A stretch of DNA of 6,954 bases from NCBI GenBank assembly GCA_034432595.1, contig DAOUBT010000057.1, positions 1-6,954 on the forward strand. The letters run 5' to 3'. Positions 1-5,728 of the stretch are shown here, one piece after another. Source of the stretch: DAOTZR01 sp034432595 (GTDB lineage: Bacteria; Chloroflexota; Anaerolineae; B4-G1; SLSP01). Both the position numbers and the translations under genes were made by a program. The first letter of the stretch is position 1, and each line of letters starts with the position of its first letter. The notes below the pieces were generated by a model. It worked only from the letters and a program-made list of their open reading frames with translations, ran no database searches and had not been told where the DNA came from.

Positions 1-333
1 CCCACCCAGAGCAACTCAAATCAGGTAGTTGGGGTAGGCAAAGGCCATGCCTTCACCCACTCAGAGCAATTCAAAGCAAGCAGTTGGGGTGGGCGACGGT
101 AATGCCGTCGCCCACCCAGAAATGGGTCAGCTCAGGCAGGCGGAAAAAGCGCCTTCACACCCAAGAGCAACTCAAATCAGGTAGTTGGGGTAGGCAAAGG
201 CCATGCCTTCACCCACCCAGAGCAACTCAAATCAGGTAGTTGGGGTAGGCAAAGGCCATGCCTTCACCCACTCAGAGCAATTCAAATCAGGTAGTTGGGG
301 TGGGTGACAATAATGCCGTCGCCCACCCAGAAA
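1..333. repeat. REP-like palindromic repeat array, 55-bp period
   Basis: Five copies of a 55-bp unit begin at about 8, 63, 164, 219 and 274, each opening with AGAGCAA(C/T)TCAAA and continuing into (G)TAGTTGGGGT followed by a palindrome. Type A hairpins (imperfect, GGGTAGGCAAAGGC arm, CAT centre) lie at 32-59, 188-215 and 243-270. Type B hairpins lie at 87-117 and 298-328. B at 87-117 is a perfect 13-bp inverted repeat (GGGTGGGCGACGG) around a 5-nt loop. B at 298-328 has a decayed left arm that still forms some G-U pairs. A GTAG tetranucleotide precedes most hairpins, as in classical REP elements. The array starts before the window. Its position directly upstream of a RAYT gene supports the REP reading. 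It is not a CRISPR array, because the whole unit repeats with no unique spacers. Confidence 0.88.
118..163. repeat. Degenerate 46-bp unit inside the REP array
   Basis: The regular 55-bp period breaks here: copies starting at 63 and 164 are 101 bp apart, so the interval holds one full unit plus this 46-bp segment. It shares the CCCACCCAGAAA junction (113-124) with the end of the array (322-333), and its right end (GCCTTCACACCC, about 151-162) resembles a type A right arm. Between these lies a different small hairpin, AGGCG/CGCCT with an A-rich loop, at about 139-155. It is probably a rearranged or decayed unit. Confidence 0.55.
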
Positions 334-338
334 GAGGG
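334..338 (+). promoter_or_regulatory. Shine-Dalgarno that decides the RAYT start
   Basis: GAGGG sits 6 nt before the ATG at 345. This is the first sequence after the repeat array and supports initiation at 345. The in-frame ATG at 258 lies in the centre of a type A palindrome and has no comparable purine-rich site upstream. Confidence 0.6.
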
Positions 339-344
339 TGCGGA

Positions 345-1040
345 ATGAAGTCTAAAACCCATCTCCCAAAATACGAAATCGGCGTTCACTTCCTGACCGC
401 CAAAACTTTCCAGAACACCCCCTTTTTCAACGATCCTACCTGTGCCCTCATCTTCTGCGAAGAGCTGGAGGCAGCCCGCGTCCGCTATGCCTTTCACGTG
501 CTGGCGTTTGTGGTGATGCCCAATCACATCCACCTGCTTCTCTGGTGGGATACCGAAGCGCAACCCGATCTGACCATTTCCAGAGTAGCCTGGGCTGTGA
601 AGGGCATGGCCGCCCGCAGGATTGTGCAGTATCTAAAGAGCAATGAGGTGGGCGAGCAATTCAGGAACAGAGCAGGCGATGGCATGGCCGTCGCCTACCC
701 CGAACTCGCTAACCCCCAACATACCCCTGCACACCGCCTACCCCTTTTGCTTAAGCCTGTCCTGGAGTCGAAAAATCAACCCCACTATCGCAACTGGCGC
801 TACAAAATCTGGCAGCAGGGAGCCGGATACGACTTTAACATCTACACCCCTCACAAACTGCAAGAAAAAGTTACGTACATTCATGCCAATCCGGTCCGGG
901 CGGGGTTAGTCTCTTCTCCGGAGGAATACCCCTGGTCCAGCGCGGCTCATTATGCTGGCATAGGCGAAGCATGGGCAGGCCAAAGCGGGGTGGGCAAAGG
1001 CCACCCGGTAAAAATCACCTTCTACCCAGAAATCCTGTAG
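345..1040 (+). CDS. REP-associated tyrosine transposase (RAYT, Y1/HUH family), with internal expansion
   Basis: Single-strand DNA endonuclease/transposase of the IS200-like Y1 superfamily, 231 aa from the ATG at 345. Seen directly: the HUH motif MPNHIHLLLW with H61 and H63, and the C-terminal RAYT signature TYIHANPVRAGLV...EEYPWSS, with Y178 the probable nucleophile. RAYTs are known to cut REP-type palindromes, and such an array lies immediately upstream. The HUH-to-Tyr distance (about 115 residues) is roughly 50-60 longer than in typical RAYTs of 150-180 aa. The extra part (residues about 100-152) includes DNA resembling the repeat in inverted orientation, and the C-terminal tail (GVGKGHP) also comes from repeat-like DNA. 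An in-frame ATG at 258 would add 29 residues encoded by repeats; I rejected it because of the Shine-Dalgarno at 334-338. No frameshift or internal stop is present, so the gene looks intact. Activity is uncertain because of the insertion. The A+T content is higher than in downstream genes. Confidence 0.85.
   Translation: MKSKTHLPKYEIGVHFLTAKTFQNTPFFNDPTCALIFCEELEAARVRYAFHVLAFVVMPNHIHLLLWWDTEAQPDLTISRVAWAVKGMAARRIVQYLKSNEVGEQFRNRAGDGMAVAYPELANPQHTPAHRLPLLLKPVLESKNQPHYRNWRYKIWQQGAGYDFNIYTPHKLQEKVTYIHANPVRAGLVSSPEEYPWSSAAHYAGIGEAWAGQSGVGKGHPVKITFYPEIL
675..706 (-). repeat. Inverted REP copy embedded in the RAYT coding sequence
   Basis: GGCGATGGC (675-683) and GCCGTCGCC (687-695) form a 9-bp stem with one G-U pair around ATG, extendable by A674-T696. 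Read on the minus strand, the segment gives AGTTCGGGGTAGGC followed by GACGGCCATGCC, matching the array's AGTTGGGGTAGGC and A/B hairpin arms with few differences. The unit is therefore inverted relative to the upstream array. On the plus strand, GAGCAATTCA at 654-663 also matches the array's unit start exactly. A second GCCTACCCC at 736-744 repeats the 693-701 segment. The stretch stays in frame within the transposase. Confidence 0.75.
987..1006 (+). repeat. REP fragment at the 3' end of the RAYT gene
   Basis: GGGGTGGGCAAAGGCCA (987-1003) matches the type A core GGGGTAGGCAAAGGCCA at all but one position, in the same orientation as the upstream array. With the following CCC it forms a short GGGTGG/CCACCC hairpin (988-993 with 1001-1006). 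It encodes the Gly/Lys-rich tail of the transposase, past the conserved family region. Confidence 0.65.
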
Positions 1041-1065
1041 CCCCCTGTTCCCCCATCAGGTGGAC

Positions 1066-1093
1066 TTGCTTATCCTTCCCCTTGTGTTAAACT
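1066..1093 (+). promoter_or_regulatory. Possible weak sigma-70-type promoter for the pth-mfd cluster
   Basis: TTGCTT (1066-1071) and TAAACT (1088-1093) are separated by 16 bp in the AT-richer gap between the transposase stop and the small membrane protein. Both boxes deviate from consensus. The gap is the natural place for a promoter because a new close-packed gene cluster begins after it, but the assignment is a guess from sequence alone. No convincing intrinsic terminator for the transposase gene is visible in the gap. Confidence 0.3.
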
Positions 1094-1124
1094 TGTAGCT
1101 TGCGCTTTATTCATCCCATCCAAT

Positions 1125-1130
1125 GGAGGT
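1125..1130 (+). promoter_or_regulatory. Strong Shine-Dalgarno for the 1134 gene
   Basis: GGAGGT lies just before the ATG at 1134 (3 nt between), a consensus site at slightly short spacing. It favours 1134 over the in-frame ATG at 1170, which would remove the basic N-terminus of the signal sequence. Confidence 0.65.
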
Positions 1131-1133
1131 GCG

Positions 1134-1511
1134 ATGCGCCACAGGGTCTGGCTCTACAGGATCATCGGGATGGCGCTCCTGCTGCTAAGCGTTGCGCCGC
1201 TGCTGGCCGCGCCGCTGCCGCAGGAGGCGACGCCCACGCTTACGCCTACCGCCTTCGTCCCGCCGACGGTGCAACAGCCGCCGACGGCGACGCCCCGTCC
1301 CACCGCGACGGCGCAGCCGGGCGTGAGCGCGACCCCAACACCACGCGCGCGCGTCGCCCTCCCCACCCCGGAGATGGTGCGCAGTGCCGCCCTGCGCGGC
1401 GCGCTCATCGCCCTCGCTTTCTACGGCGTGGGCCTGCTGTATCTCCTCATCCGCGCCGGCATCCGCGTCCTGCTGCGCCTGCGCCACCATCGCCGCAATC
1501 GCTTCAAGTAA
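1134..1511 (+). CDS. Small signal-anchored membrane protein with Thr/Pro linker, unknown function
   Basis: A 125-aa protein I cannot assign to a known family. Residues 1-9 are basic, 10-26 are a hydrophobic signal or anchor segment (IIGMALLLLSVAPLLAA), and 30-80 are a low-complexity Thr/Pro/Ala linker with repeated TPT and TATP units. Residues 86-106 form a transmembrane helix (LIALAFYGVGLLYLLI), followed by a strongly basic tail (RLRHHRRNRFK). The likely arrangement is an extracytoplasmic linker held by a C-terminal helix with the basic tail in the cytoplasm. Such Thr/Pro linkers are typical of Chloroflexota surface proteins. The stop is 10 nt before pth, so it is probably co-transcribed. 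The overlapping reading frame from 1100 gives an Arg/Pro/Ala-rich product typical of an out-of-frame shadow and is not supported. Confidence 0.72.
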   Translation: MRHRVWLYRIIGMALLLLSVAPLLAAPLPQEATPTLTPTAFVPPTVQQPPTATPRPTATAQPGVSATPTPRARVALPTPEMVRSAALRGALIALAFYGVGLLYLLIRAGIRVLLRLRHHRRNRFK

Positions 1512-1521
1512 GGTTCCTGCC

Positions 1522-2112
1522 ATGGGCGAAACAACCTGGAAATTAATCGTCGGCCTGGGCAATCCCGGCACACGTTACGCCAAAACACGCCATAACGTCG
1601 GTTTTATGGCGGTAGATGAGATAGCGGCCCGCTACGGCCTCAGCTTCACGCGCACTGAGCAGCGCGCGCTCACCGCGCACGGCTTCATCGAGGGGCAGCG
1701 CGTCATCCTGGCCAAGCCGCAGACCTGGATGAACGATAGCGGTCAGGCGGTGGCGCCGCTCCTGCGGTATTACAAGCTCCCACCGGAGGCGCTGCTGGTC
1801 ATTTCCGACCATCTCGACCTGGAGTTCGGCAAGGTACGCTATCGCTTCAACAGCAGCAGCGGCGGACAACGCGGCCTGCAATCCATCATTCAGCAGCTCG
1901 GCACGCAGGCCTTCGGGCAACTGCGATTGGGGATTGGGCGCCCGCCGGGACAGATGGATCCCGCCGCTTACGTGCTACAACCCTTCAGCGAGGAGCAGGA
2001 ACCCATCGTCTGGGAAATGTTGCGCGCAGCGCTTGATCTCACGCGCACCTGGCTGACGGCGCCGGATCCGGCGGCGTTGGGCACGACGATTGTTATTCCG
2101 AAGACGGTATGA
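1522..2112 (+). CDS. pth: Peptidyl-tRNA hydrolase
   Basis: Cleaves the ester bond of peptidyl-tRNA released from ribosomes, recycling tRNA in the cytoplasm. The product is 196 aa, normal for bacterial Pth. Signature LIVGLGNPGTRYAKTRHNVGF is present (given as separate motifs: N14 and catalytic H24), with KPQTWMNDSG (M70, N71) and SDHLDL, where D96 matches E. coli D93. The tRNA-contacting GGHNGL motif reads GGQRGL (Q116, R117 in place of E. coli H113, N114); the rest, including IGIGRP-like LGIGRPPG, is conserved. The ATG at 1522 is chosen because the family motif starts at once after it; TAAGG overlapping the upstream stop (1509-1513) can act as Shine-Dalgarno. The upstream in-frame extension to 1384 is not Pth-like. 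The stop overlaps the mfd start in ATGA, and pth-mfd adjacency is known from other bacteria. Confidence 0.96.
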   Translation: MGETTWKLIVGLGNPGTRYAKTRHNVGFMAVDEIAARYGLSFTRTEQRALTAHGFIEGQRVILAKPQTWMNDSGQAVAPLLRYYKLPPEALLVISDHLDLEFGKVRYRFNSSSGGQRGLQSIIQQLGTQAFGQLRLGIGRPPGQMDPAAYVLQPFSEEQEPIVWEMLRAALDLTRTWLTAPDPAALGTTIVIPKTV

Positions 2113-5100
2113 GCAACCTGAGCGGCCTGTTGACGTGGGTGCGGGAGCTGCCGGGCTATCAGCTCCTGCGTTCCACGCTGCTGGACGGGGCGGAAGAAAC
2201 AAACTGGCCGGCCTTCCCTGCTGCGCAGGCGCCGCTCATCGCCACGCTGGCCGAGGACCTGCACCGTCCGCTGCTGGTGGTGACAATGACGGCGGAGGAG
2301 CGTCGGCGCATGGTGCAAACCCTGCAACAGTGGGGCCTGCCCGCGGAGCGCGTCCTGAGCTTCCCTGAACCGACCGCCCTCTTCTACGAGCGCCTGCCCT
2401 GGACGCCGGAAACGATACAGGAACGGATGCAGGTGCTCACCACGCTCTTCCTCTACCGCCTGGAGCCTGAGCAGACCCCACCGCCGATCATCGTGACCTC
2501 GGTGCGCGCCCTGATGGTGCGCACGTTGCCCTACCGCCAACTGCGCAAGGCAGCGCTGCACGTCACGCGCGGCGGGCACTTCAGCCTGACGCAACTGGCG
2601 CGCCACGCGGCGAGCATCGGCTACGAGATGGTGAGCGTGGTCGAAGCGCCGGGACAGGTGAGCCGCCGCGGCGGCATCCTGGATGTCTACCCGCCTCACG
2701 CGCCCGCCCCCTACCGGCTGGAGTTCTTTGGGGATGAGGTGGACGCGCTGCGCGTCTTTGATCCCGCCACGCAACGTTCGGGACAGGCGGCGGAGGCGCT
2801 GTGGCTGCTGCCGGTGCGCGAGGCGCTGCCGCGCGATGGCGAGCGCGCCATCGCGGCGCTACAGCAGCAATTGGAGCAAGCCCTGCCCGCCGATGTGCGC
2901 CTGGCTTTTGAGCAGGATCTGGCCGCGCTCATGGCCGCCGTGCCTTTCCCCCTGTTGGAGTTCTATCTCCCCTATCTGTATCAGGAGCCTGGCTCGCTGT
3001 TGCAGCACCTCCCGCCGGAAGCGCTGGTGGTGCTGATCCGGGAGGATATGCTGGCGCAGGAATGGGCGGCGCGCCTGGCACAAGCCGCAGAACAGCGTGA
3101 GCGCGAGGTCAACGAAAGCGCCTGTCCGCCCGATTTGCCGCCGCCCTACCTGAATTGGGAGACGTTTGAGCATCACGCGCGCGCGCTGCCCCGTCTGCGC
3201 CTGGTGGCGGAAAGCGAGAGTGAGGAAGAGCCGCCTTTCGCGCCGGAGGTTCATTTCGCCGGACGCCTGAACGAGGCGCTGGGACACTTCCGGCAGTGGA
3301 CAGGGCTGGGCGATCAGGTGGTGGTGGTGACGCGACAGGCCGCGCGTCTGGCCGAGTTGTGGCAGCAATTTTCACCGCCGCCGGTGTACACGGAGCTGAG
3401 CGAAGCGCCGCGGGCGCTCATCACCTTTGTGCAGGGGAGCCTGCCCGGCGGCTGGCAGATGAACGGCGGGCCGGTACCGAGGCACCTCATCACCGATGAA
3501 GAATTGTTTGGCTGGCGACCACCGGAGCCGCGCCGCCGCGCGCGCCGCCGCGTGAGCGCGCCGGAAAGCACCCTGGCCGAGTTCGCACCCGGCGATTGGG
3601 TGGTGCACGAGGATTACGGCATCGGGCAGTATAAGGGCCTGGTGCAACGCAGCGTGGACGACATCGAGCGCGAGTATCTGCTCATCGAGTACGCGAATCA
3701 GGATCAGCTCTATGTGCCCATCCATCAGGCCGACCGGCTGACGCATTACGTGGCGCCGGAGGGGTTCACGCCCGCACCGCATCGCTTGGGCGGGGTGGAA
3801 TGGGAACAGCACAAGGCGCAGGCGCGCGCGGCTGCCGCCGAGGCCGCGCAGGAGTTGCTCGATTTGTACGCCGCGCGGCAGGTGGCGAAAGGTCACGCCT
3901 TCGCGCCGGATACGCCATGGCAGGCCGAGCTGGAAGCGTCGTTCCCTTACGTCGAGACGGAGGATCAGGTCGCGGCCATCGCCGCCGTCAAAGCGGATAT
4001 GGAGCGCCCCATCCCCATGGACCGCCTGATCTGCGGCGATGCGGGCTACGGTAAAACGGAGGTGGCGCTGCGCGCCGCCTTCAAGGCGGTGATGGACGGC
4101 AAGCAGGTGGCGATGCTCGTCCCCACGACGATTCTGGCACAGCAGCATTACCAGACTTTCAAAGAGCGCCTGGCTCCCTTCCCCGTGGAGGTGCGGCTGC
4201 TTTCGCGTTTCTGCACCGAAGCGGAGCAGGAGGAGACGCTGCAAGGTCTGGCCGAGGGGCGCGTGGATATTGTCATCGGCACGCACCGCCTGCTGCAAAA
4301 GGATGTGCGCTTTAAGGATTTGGGCCTGGTCATCATTGACGAGGAGCAGCGGTTTGGTGTGAAGCACAAGGAGCGCTTGAAGCAGATGCGCGTGGAGGTG
4401 GATGTGCTGACGCTGACGGCCACGCCCATTCCGCGCACTCTGTACATGGCGTTGAGCGGGGTGCGGGACGTGAGCATCATCGAAACGCCCCCGCAGGAGC
4501 GGCTGCCCATCACGACCTACATTGGGGTTTACGATGCGGAGGTGGTGCAGCGCGCGGTGCAGCGCGAGCTGGCACGCGGCGGACAGGTTTTCTACGTCCA
4601 CAACCGGGTGGAAACGATTGCGAGCGCGCTGCAGCGTTTGCAGCGTCTGTTGCCGGAAGCGCGCATCGGCGTGGCGCACGGGCAGATGCCGCGCTTAGAG
4701 CTGGCGGGGGTGATGCAGCGCTTCGCGCAGGGGGAGATTGACGTGCTGCTGGCGACGACCATCATCGAAAGTGGGCTGGATTTCCCGAACGCCAACACGT
4801 TGATTGTGGAGCGCGCGGAGCGCTTCGGCCTGGCGCAGTTGTATCAGTTGCGCGGACGGGTGGGACGCGGGACGCGGCGCGGTTATGCGTATCTCTTCCA
4901 CAGCCGACGCATCACGGACGAGGCGCGGCAGCGTCTGCAGGCGCTGTGGCAGACGGGCAGCCGCGGCGCGGGGTACGCCATCGCCTTGCAGGATTTGGAG
5001 TTGCGCGGCGCGGGCGAGTTGTTGGGCACGAAGCAACACGGCCACATCGCCAACGTGGGTTTCCGCCTCTACACGCGGATGCTGGCGCAGGAAGTGGCAC

Positions 5101-5594
5101 GGCTCAAAGCGGAGGCCGCGCACGAAGCAGCAGCGGTCGAGCCTTTGAACGCCATCAGCATCGAGTTGCCCCTGCCGGTGGGATTGCCGACAAGCTATAT
5201 CCCGGATGAAGGGCTGCGCCTGAGCCTCTATCGGCGCCTGGCCGAGGTGACAACGGAGGAACAGTTGGAAGCGCTGGCAGAGGAGTTGCAGGACCGCTTT
5301 GGCGCCCTGCCGCCGGAAGCGCACCATCTGTTCTATCAGTTGCGGGTGAAGTTGTGGGCGCGCGATGCGCGCGTGAGTTCCATCAGCGTCTCGGCGGGGC
5401 AAATTGCGCTGCGCGCCGACTGGCTGAAGAAGCTGGATGCGCTTTCCTGGAACAGGCTGCGCGCAAGCCTGGAAGGAGTGGCGCGCGTCGGGCGGCAGGA
5501 TATCTGGATTCCGCTGCATTGGGATCAAACCCAATGGCGCACGGCCCTGCAGGAGGCGCTGTTGCGCATCCGCGAGTGGTGGAGCGAATCCTGA
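2109..5594 (+). CDS. mfd: Transcription-repair coupling factor Mfd
   Basis: A dsDNA translocase that pushes or removes RNA polymerase stalled at lesions and recruits UvrA for nucleotide excision repair. The 1161 aa match the usual length (about 1150). Domains in order: UvrB-like module about 1-330, with SRRGGILDVYP starting at S185; linker about 330-480; RNA polymerase-interacting domain about 491-560 (FAPGDWVVHEDYGIGQY from F492, YVPIHQADRL); RecG-like motor about 590-960; C-terminal TRCF domain about 1015-1145 (VGLPTSYIPDEGLRL). Motor motifs: Walker A GDAGYGKTE at 643-651, DEEQ box at 744-747, TATPIPRTL from T770, GQVFYVHNR from G825, and RGRVGR at 915-920. All key helicase motifs are intact. 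Small departures are GDAG for the usual GDVG and YG for HG in the polymerase-binding motif. The start overlaps the pth stop (ATGA) with only a weak GAAG before it, pointing to translational coupling. Confidence 0.98.
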   Translation: MSNLSGLLTWVRELPGYQLLRSTLLDGAEETNWPAFPAAQAPLIATLAEDLHRPLLVVTMTAEERRRMVQTLQQWGLPAERVLSFPEPTALFYERLPWTPETIQERMQVLTTLFLYRLEPEQTPPPIIVTSVRALMVRTLPYRQLRKAALHVTRGGHFSLTQLARHAASIGYEMVSVVEAPGQVSRRGGILDVYPPHAPAPYRLEFFGDEVDALRVFDPATQRSGQAAEALWLLPVREALPRDGERAIAALQQQLEQALPADVRLAFEQDLAALMAAVPFPLLEFYLPYLYQEPGSLLQHLPPEALVVLIREDMLAQEWAARLAQAAEQREREVNESACPPDLPPPYLNWETFEHHARALPRLRLVAESESEEEPPFAPEVHFAGRLNEALGHFRQWTGLGDQVVVVTRQAARLAELWQQFSPPPVYTELSEAPRALITFVQGSLPGGWQMNGGPVPRHLITDEELFGWRPPEPRRRARRRVSAPESTLAEFAPGDWVVHEDYGIGQYKGLVQRSVDDIEREYLLIEYANQDQLYVPIHQADRLTHYVAPEGFTPAPHRLGGVEWEQHKAQARAAAAEAAQELLDLYAARQVAKGHAFAPDTPWQAELEASFPYVETEDQVAAIAAVKADMERPIPMDRLICGDAGYGKTEVALRAAFKAVMDGKQVAMLVPTTILAQQHYQTFKERLAPFPVEVRLLSRFCTEAEQEETLQGLAEGRVDIVIGTHRLLQKDVRFKDLGLVIIDEEQRFGVKHKERLKQMRVEVDVLTLTATPIPRTLYMALSGVRDVSIIETPPQERLPITTYIGVYDAEVVQRAVQRELARGGQVFYVHNRVETIASALQRLQRLLPEARIGVAHGQMPRLELAGVMQRFAQGEIDVLLATTIIESGLDFPNANTLIVERAERFGLAQLYQLRGRVGRGTRRGYAYLFHSRRITDEARQRLQALWQTGSRGAGYAIALQDLELRGAGELLGTKQHGHIANVGFRLYTRMLAQEVARLKAEAAHEAAAVEPLNAISIELPLPVGLPTSYIPDEGLRLSLYRRLAEVTTEEQLEALAEELQDRFGALPPEAHHLFYQLRVKLWARDARVSSISVSAGQIALRADWLKKLDALSWNRLRASLEGVARVGRQDIWIPLHWDQTQWRTALQEALLRIREWWSES

Positions 5595-5626
5595 CCCGAC
5601 CGCCGTTTATGACTACGCGAAATTTA

Positions 5627-5693
5627 CGGTTTTCGGAAACCGGGCTGACTTCACGGATGAAGCGCGCAGGACTTTTCAGGGTCCTGAAGCCCG
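5627..5693 (+). promoter_or_regulatory. Cluster of inverted repeats, possible structured leader of sdaA
   Basis: Perfect short inverted repeats follow one another: CGGTTT/AAACCG (5627-5632 with 5637-5642, TCGG loop), CTTCA/TGAAG (5649-5653 with 5658-5662, CGGA loop) and CAGGAC/GTCCTG (5667-5672 with 5681-5686). CGGGCT (5641-5646) can pair with AGCCCG (5688-5693), enclosing the second and third hairpins in a three-way junction. That outer stem shares two bases with the first hairpin, so the two compete partly. TTCAGG/CCTGAA (5675-5680 with 5683-5688) is an alternative to the third stem. It ends 35 nt before the sdaA ATG. It could be a 5' leader, an mRNA-stabilising element or a dispersed intergenic repeat; it matches no riboswitch class I recognise. 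Confidence 0.45.
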
Positions 5694-5716
5694 CTGAAAT
5701 CTTACGTCTTAGCCGT

Positions 5717-5722
5717 GGGGGG
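5717..5722 (+). promoter_or_regulatory. Probable Shine-Dalgarno for sdaA
   Basis: A run of six G lies 6 nt before the ATG at 5729. Its spacing is right but it is a poor match to GGAGG. It supports 5729 over the out-of-frame ATG at 5725 and the in-frame ATG at 5609. Confidence 0.4.
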
Positions 5723-5728
5723 TTATGC

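Larger units (their letters stand above)
5595..5728 (+). other. Spacer between mfd and sdaA with no supported gene
   Basis: This 134-nt gap is less GC-rich than the flanking genes. The sdaA frame stays open through it, with an ATG at 5609, but the predicted peptide (MTTRNLRFSETGL...) is not like serine dehydratase and the family N-terminus begins at 5729. No clear promoter boxes and no hairpin followed by a T-run are seen, so I cannot say whether sdaA is read from the mfd transcript. The inverted repeats in it are listed separately. Confidence 0.6.

Noticed and set aside
296..316. Promoter for the transposase in the last B repeat (ACAATAAT as -10)
   Set aside because: No -35 box at suitable distance; the AT-rich patch is explained by decay of the left hairpin arm.
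1..333. CRISPR array
   Set aside because: The full 55-bp unit repeats, including what would be the spacer; hairpins are inside the unit, copies are diverged, and no cas gene is present.
1384..1521. N-terminal extension of pth
   Set aside because: The 46 extra residues are Ala/Ser/Cys-rich, overlap the upstream gene, and the Pth family motif begins right after the ATG at 1522.
1100..1546. 148-aa reading frame overlapping the small membrane protein
   Set aside because: Arg/Pro/Ala-rich out-of-frame product without a ribosome-binding site; the frame at 1134 has a consensus Shine-Dalgarno and a sensible signal-linker-helix layout.
3372..4679. 435-aa minus-strand open frame (also 1968-2774 and 4695-5534)
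   Set aside because: They are antisense to mfd, whose protein has every expected motif; the His/Arg/Gln-rich products are typical of GC-rich reverse-frame shadows.
5627..5693. Intrinsic terminator for mfd
   Set aside because: The hairpins are not followed by a T-run, so factor-independent termination is not supported.
5354..5728. Long N-terminal extension of the serine dehydratase frame, including the ATG at 5609
   Set aside because: It runs over the 3' end of mfd in another frame and has no family similarity; the known N-terminus pattern (METIKHLYRWGMGPSSSHT) starts at 5729.
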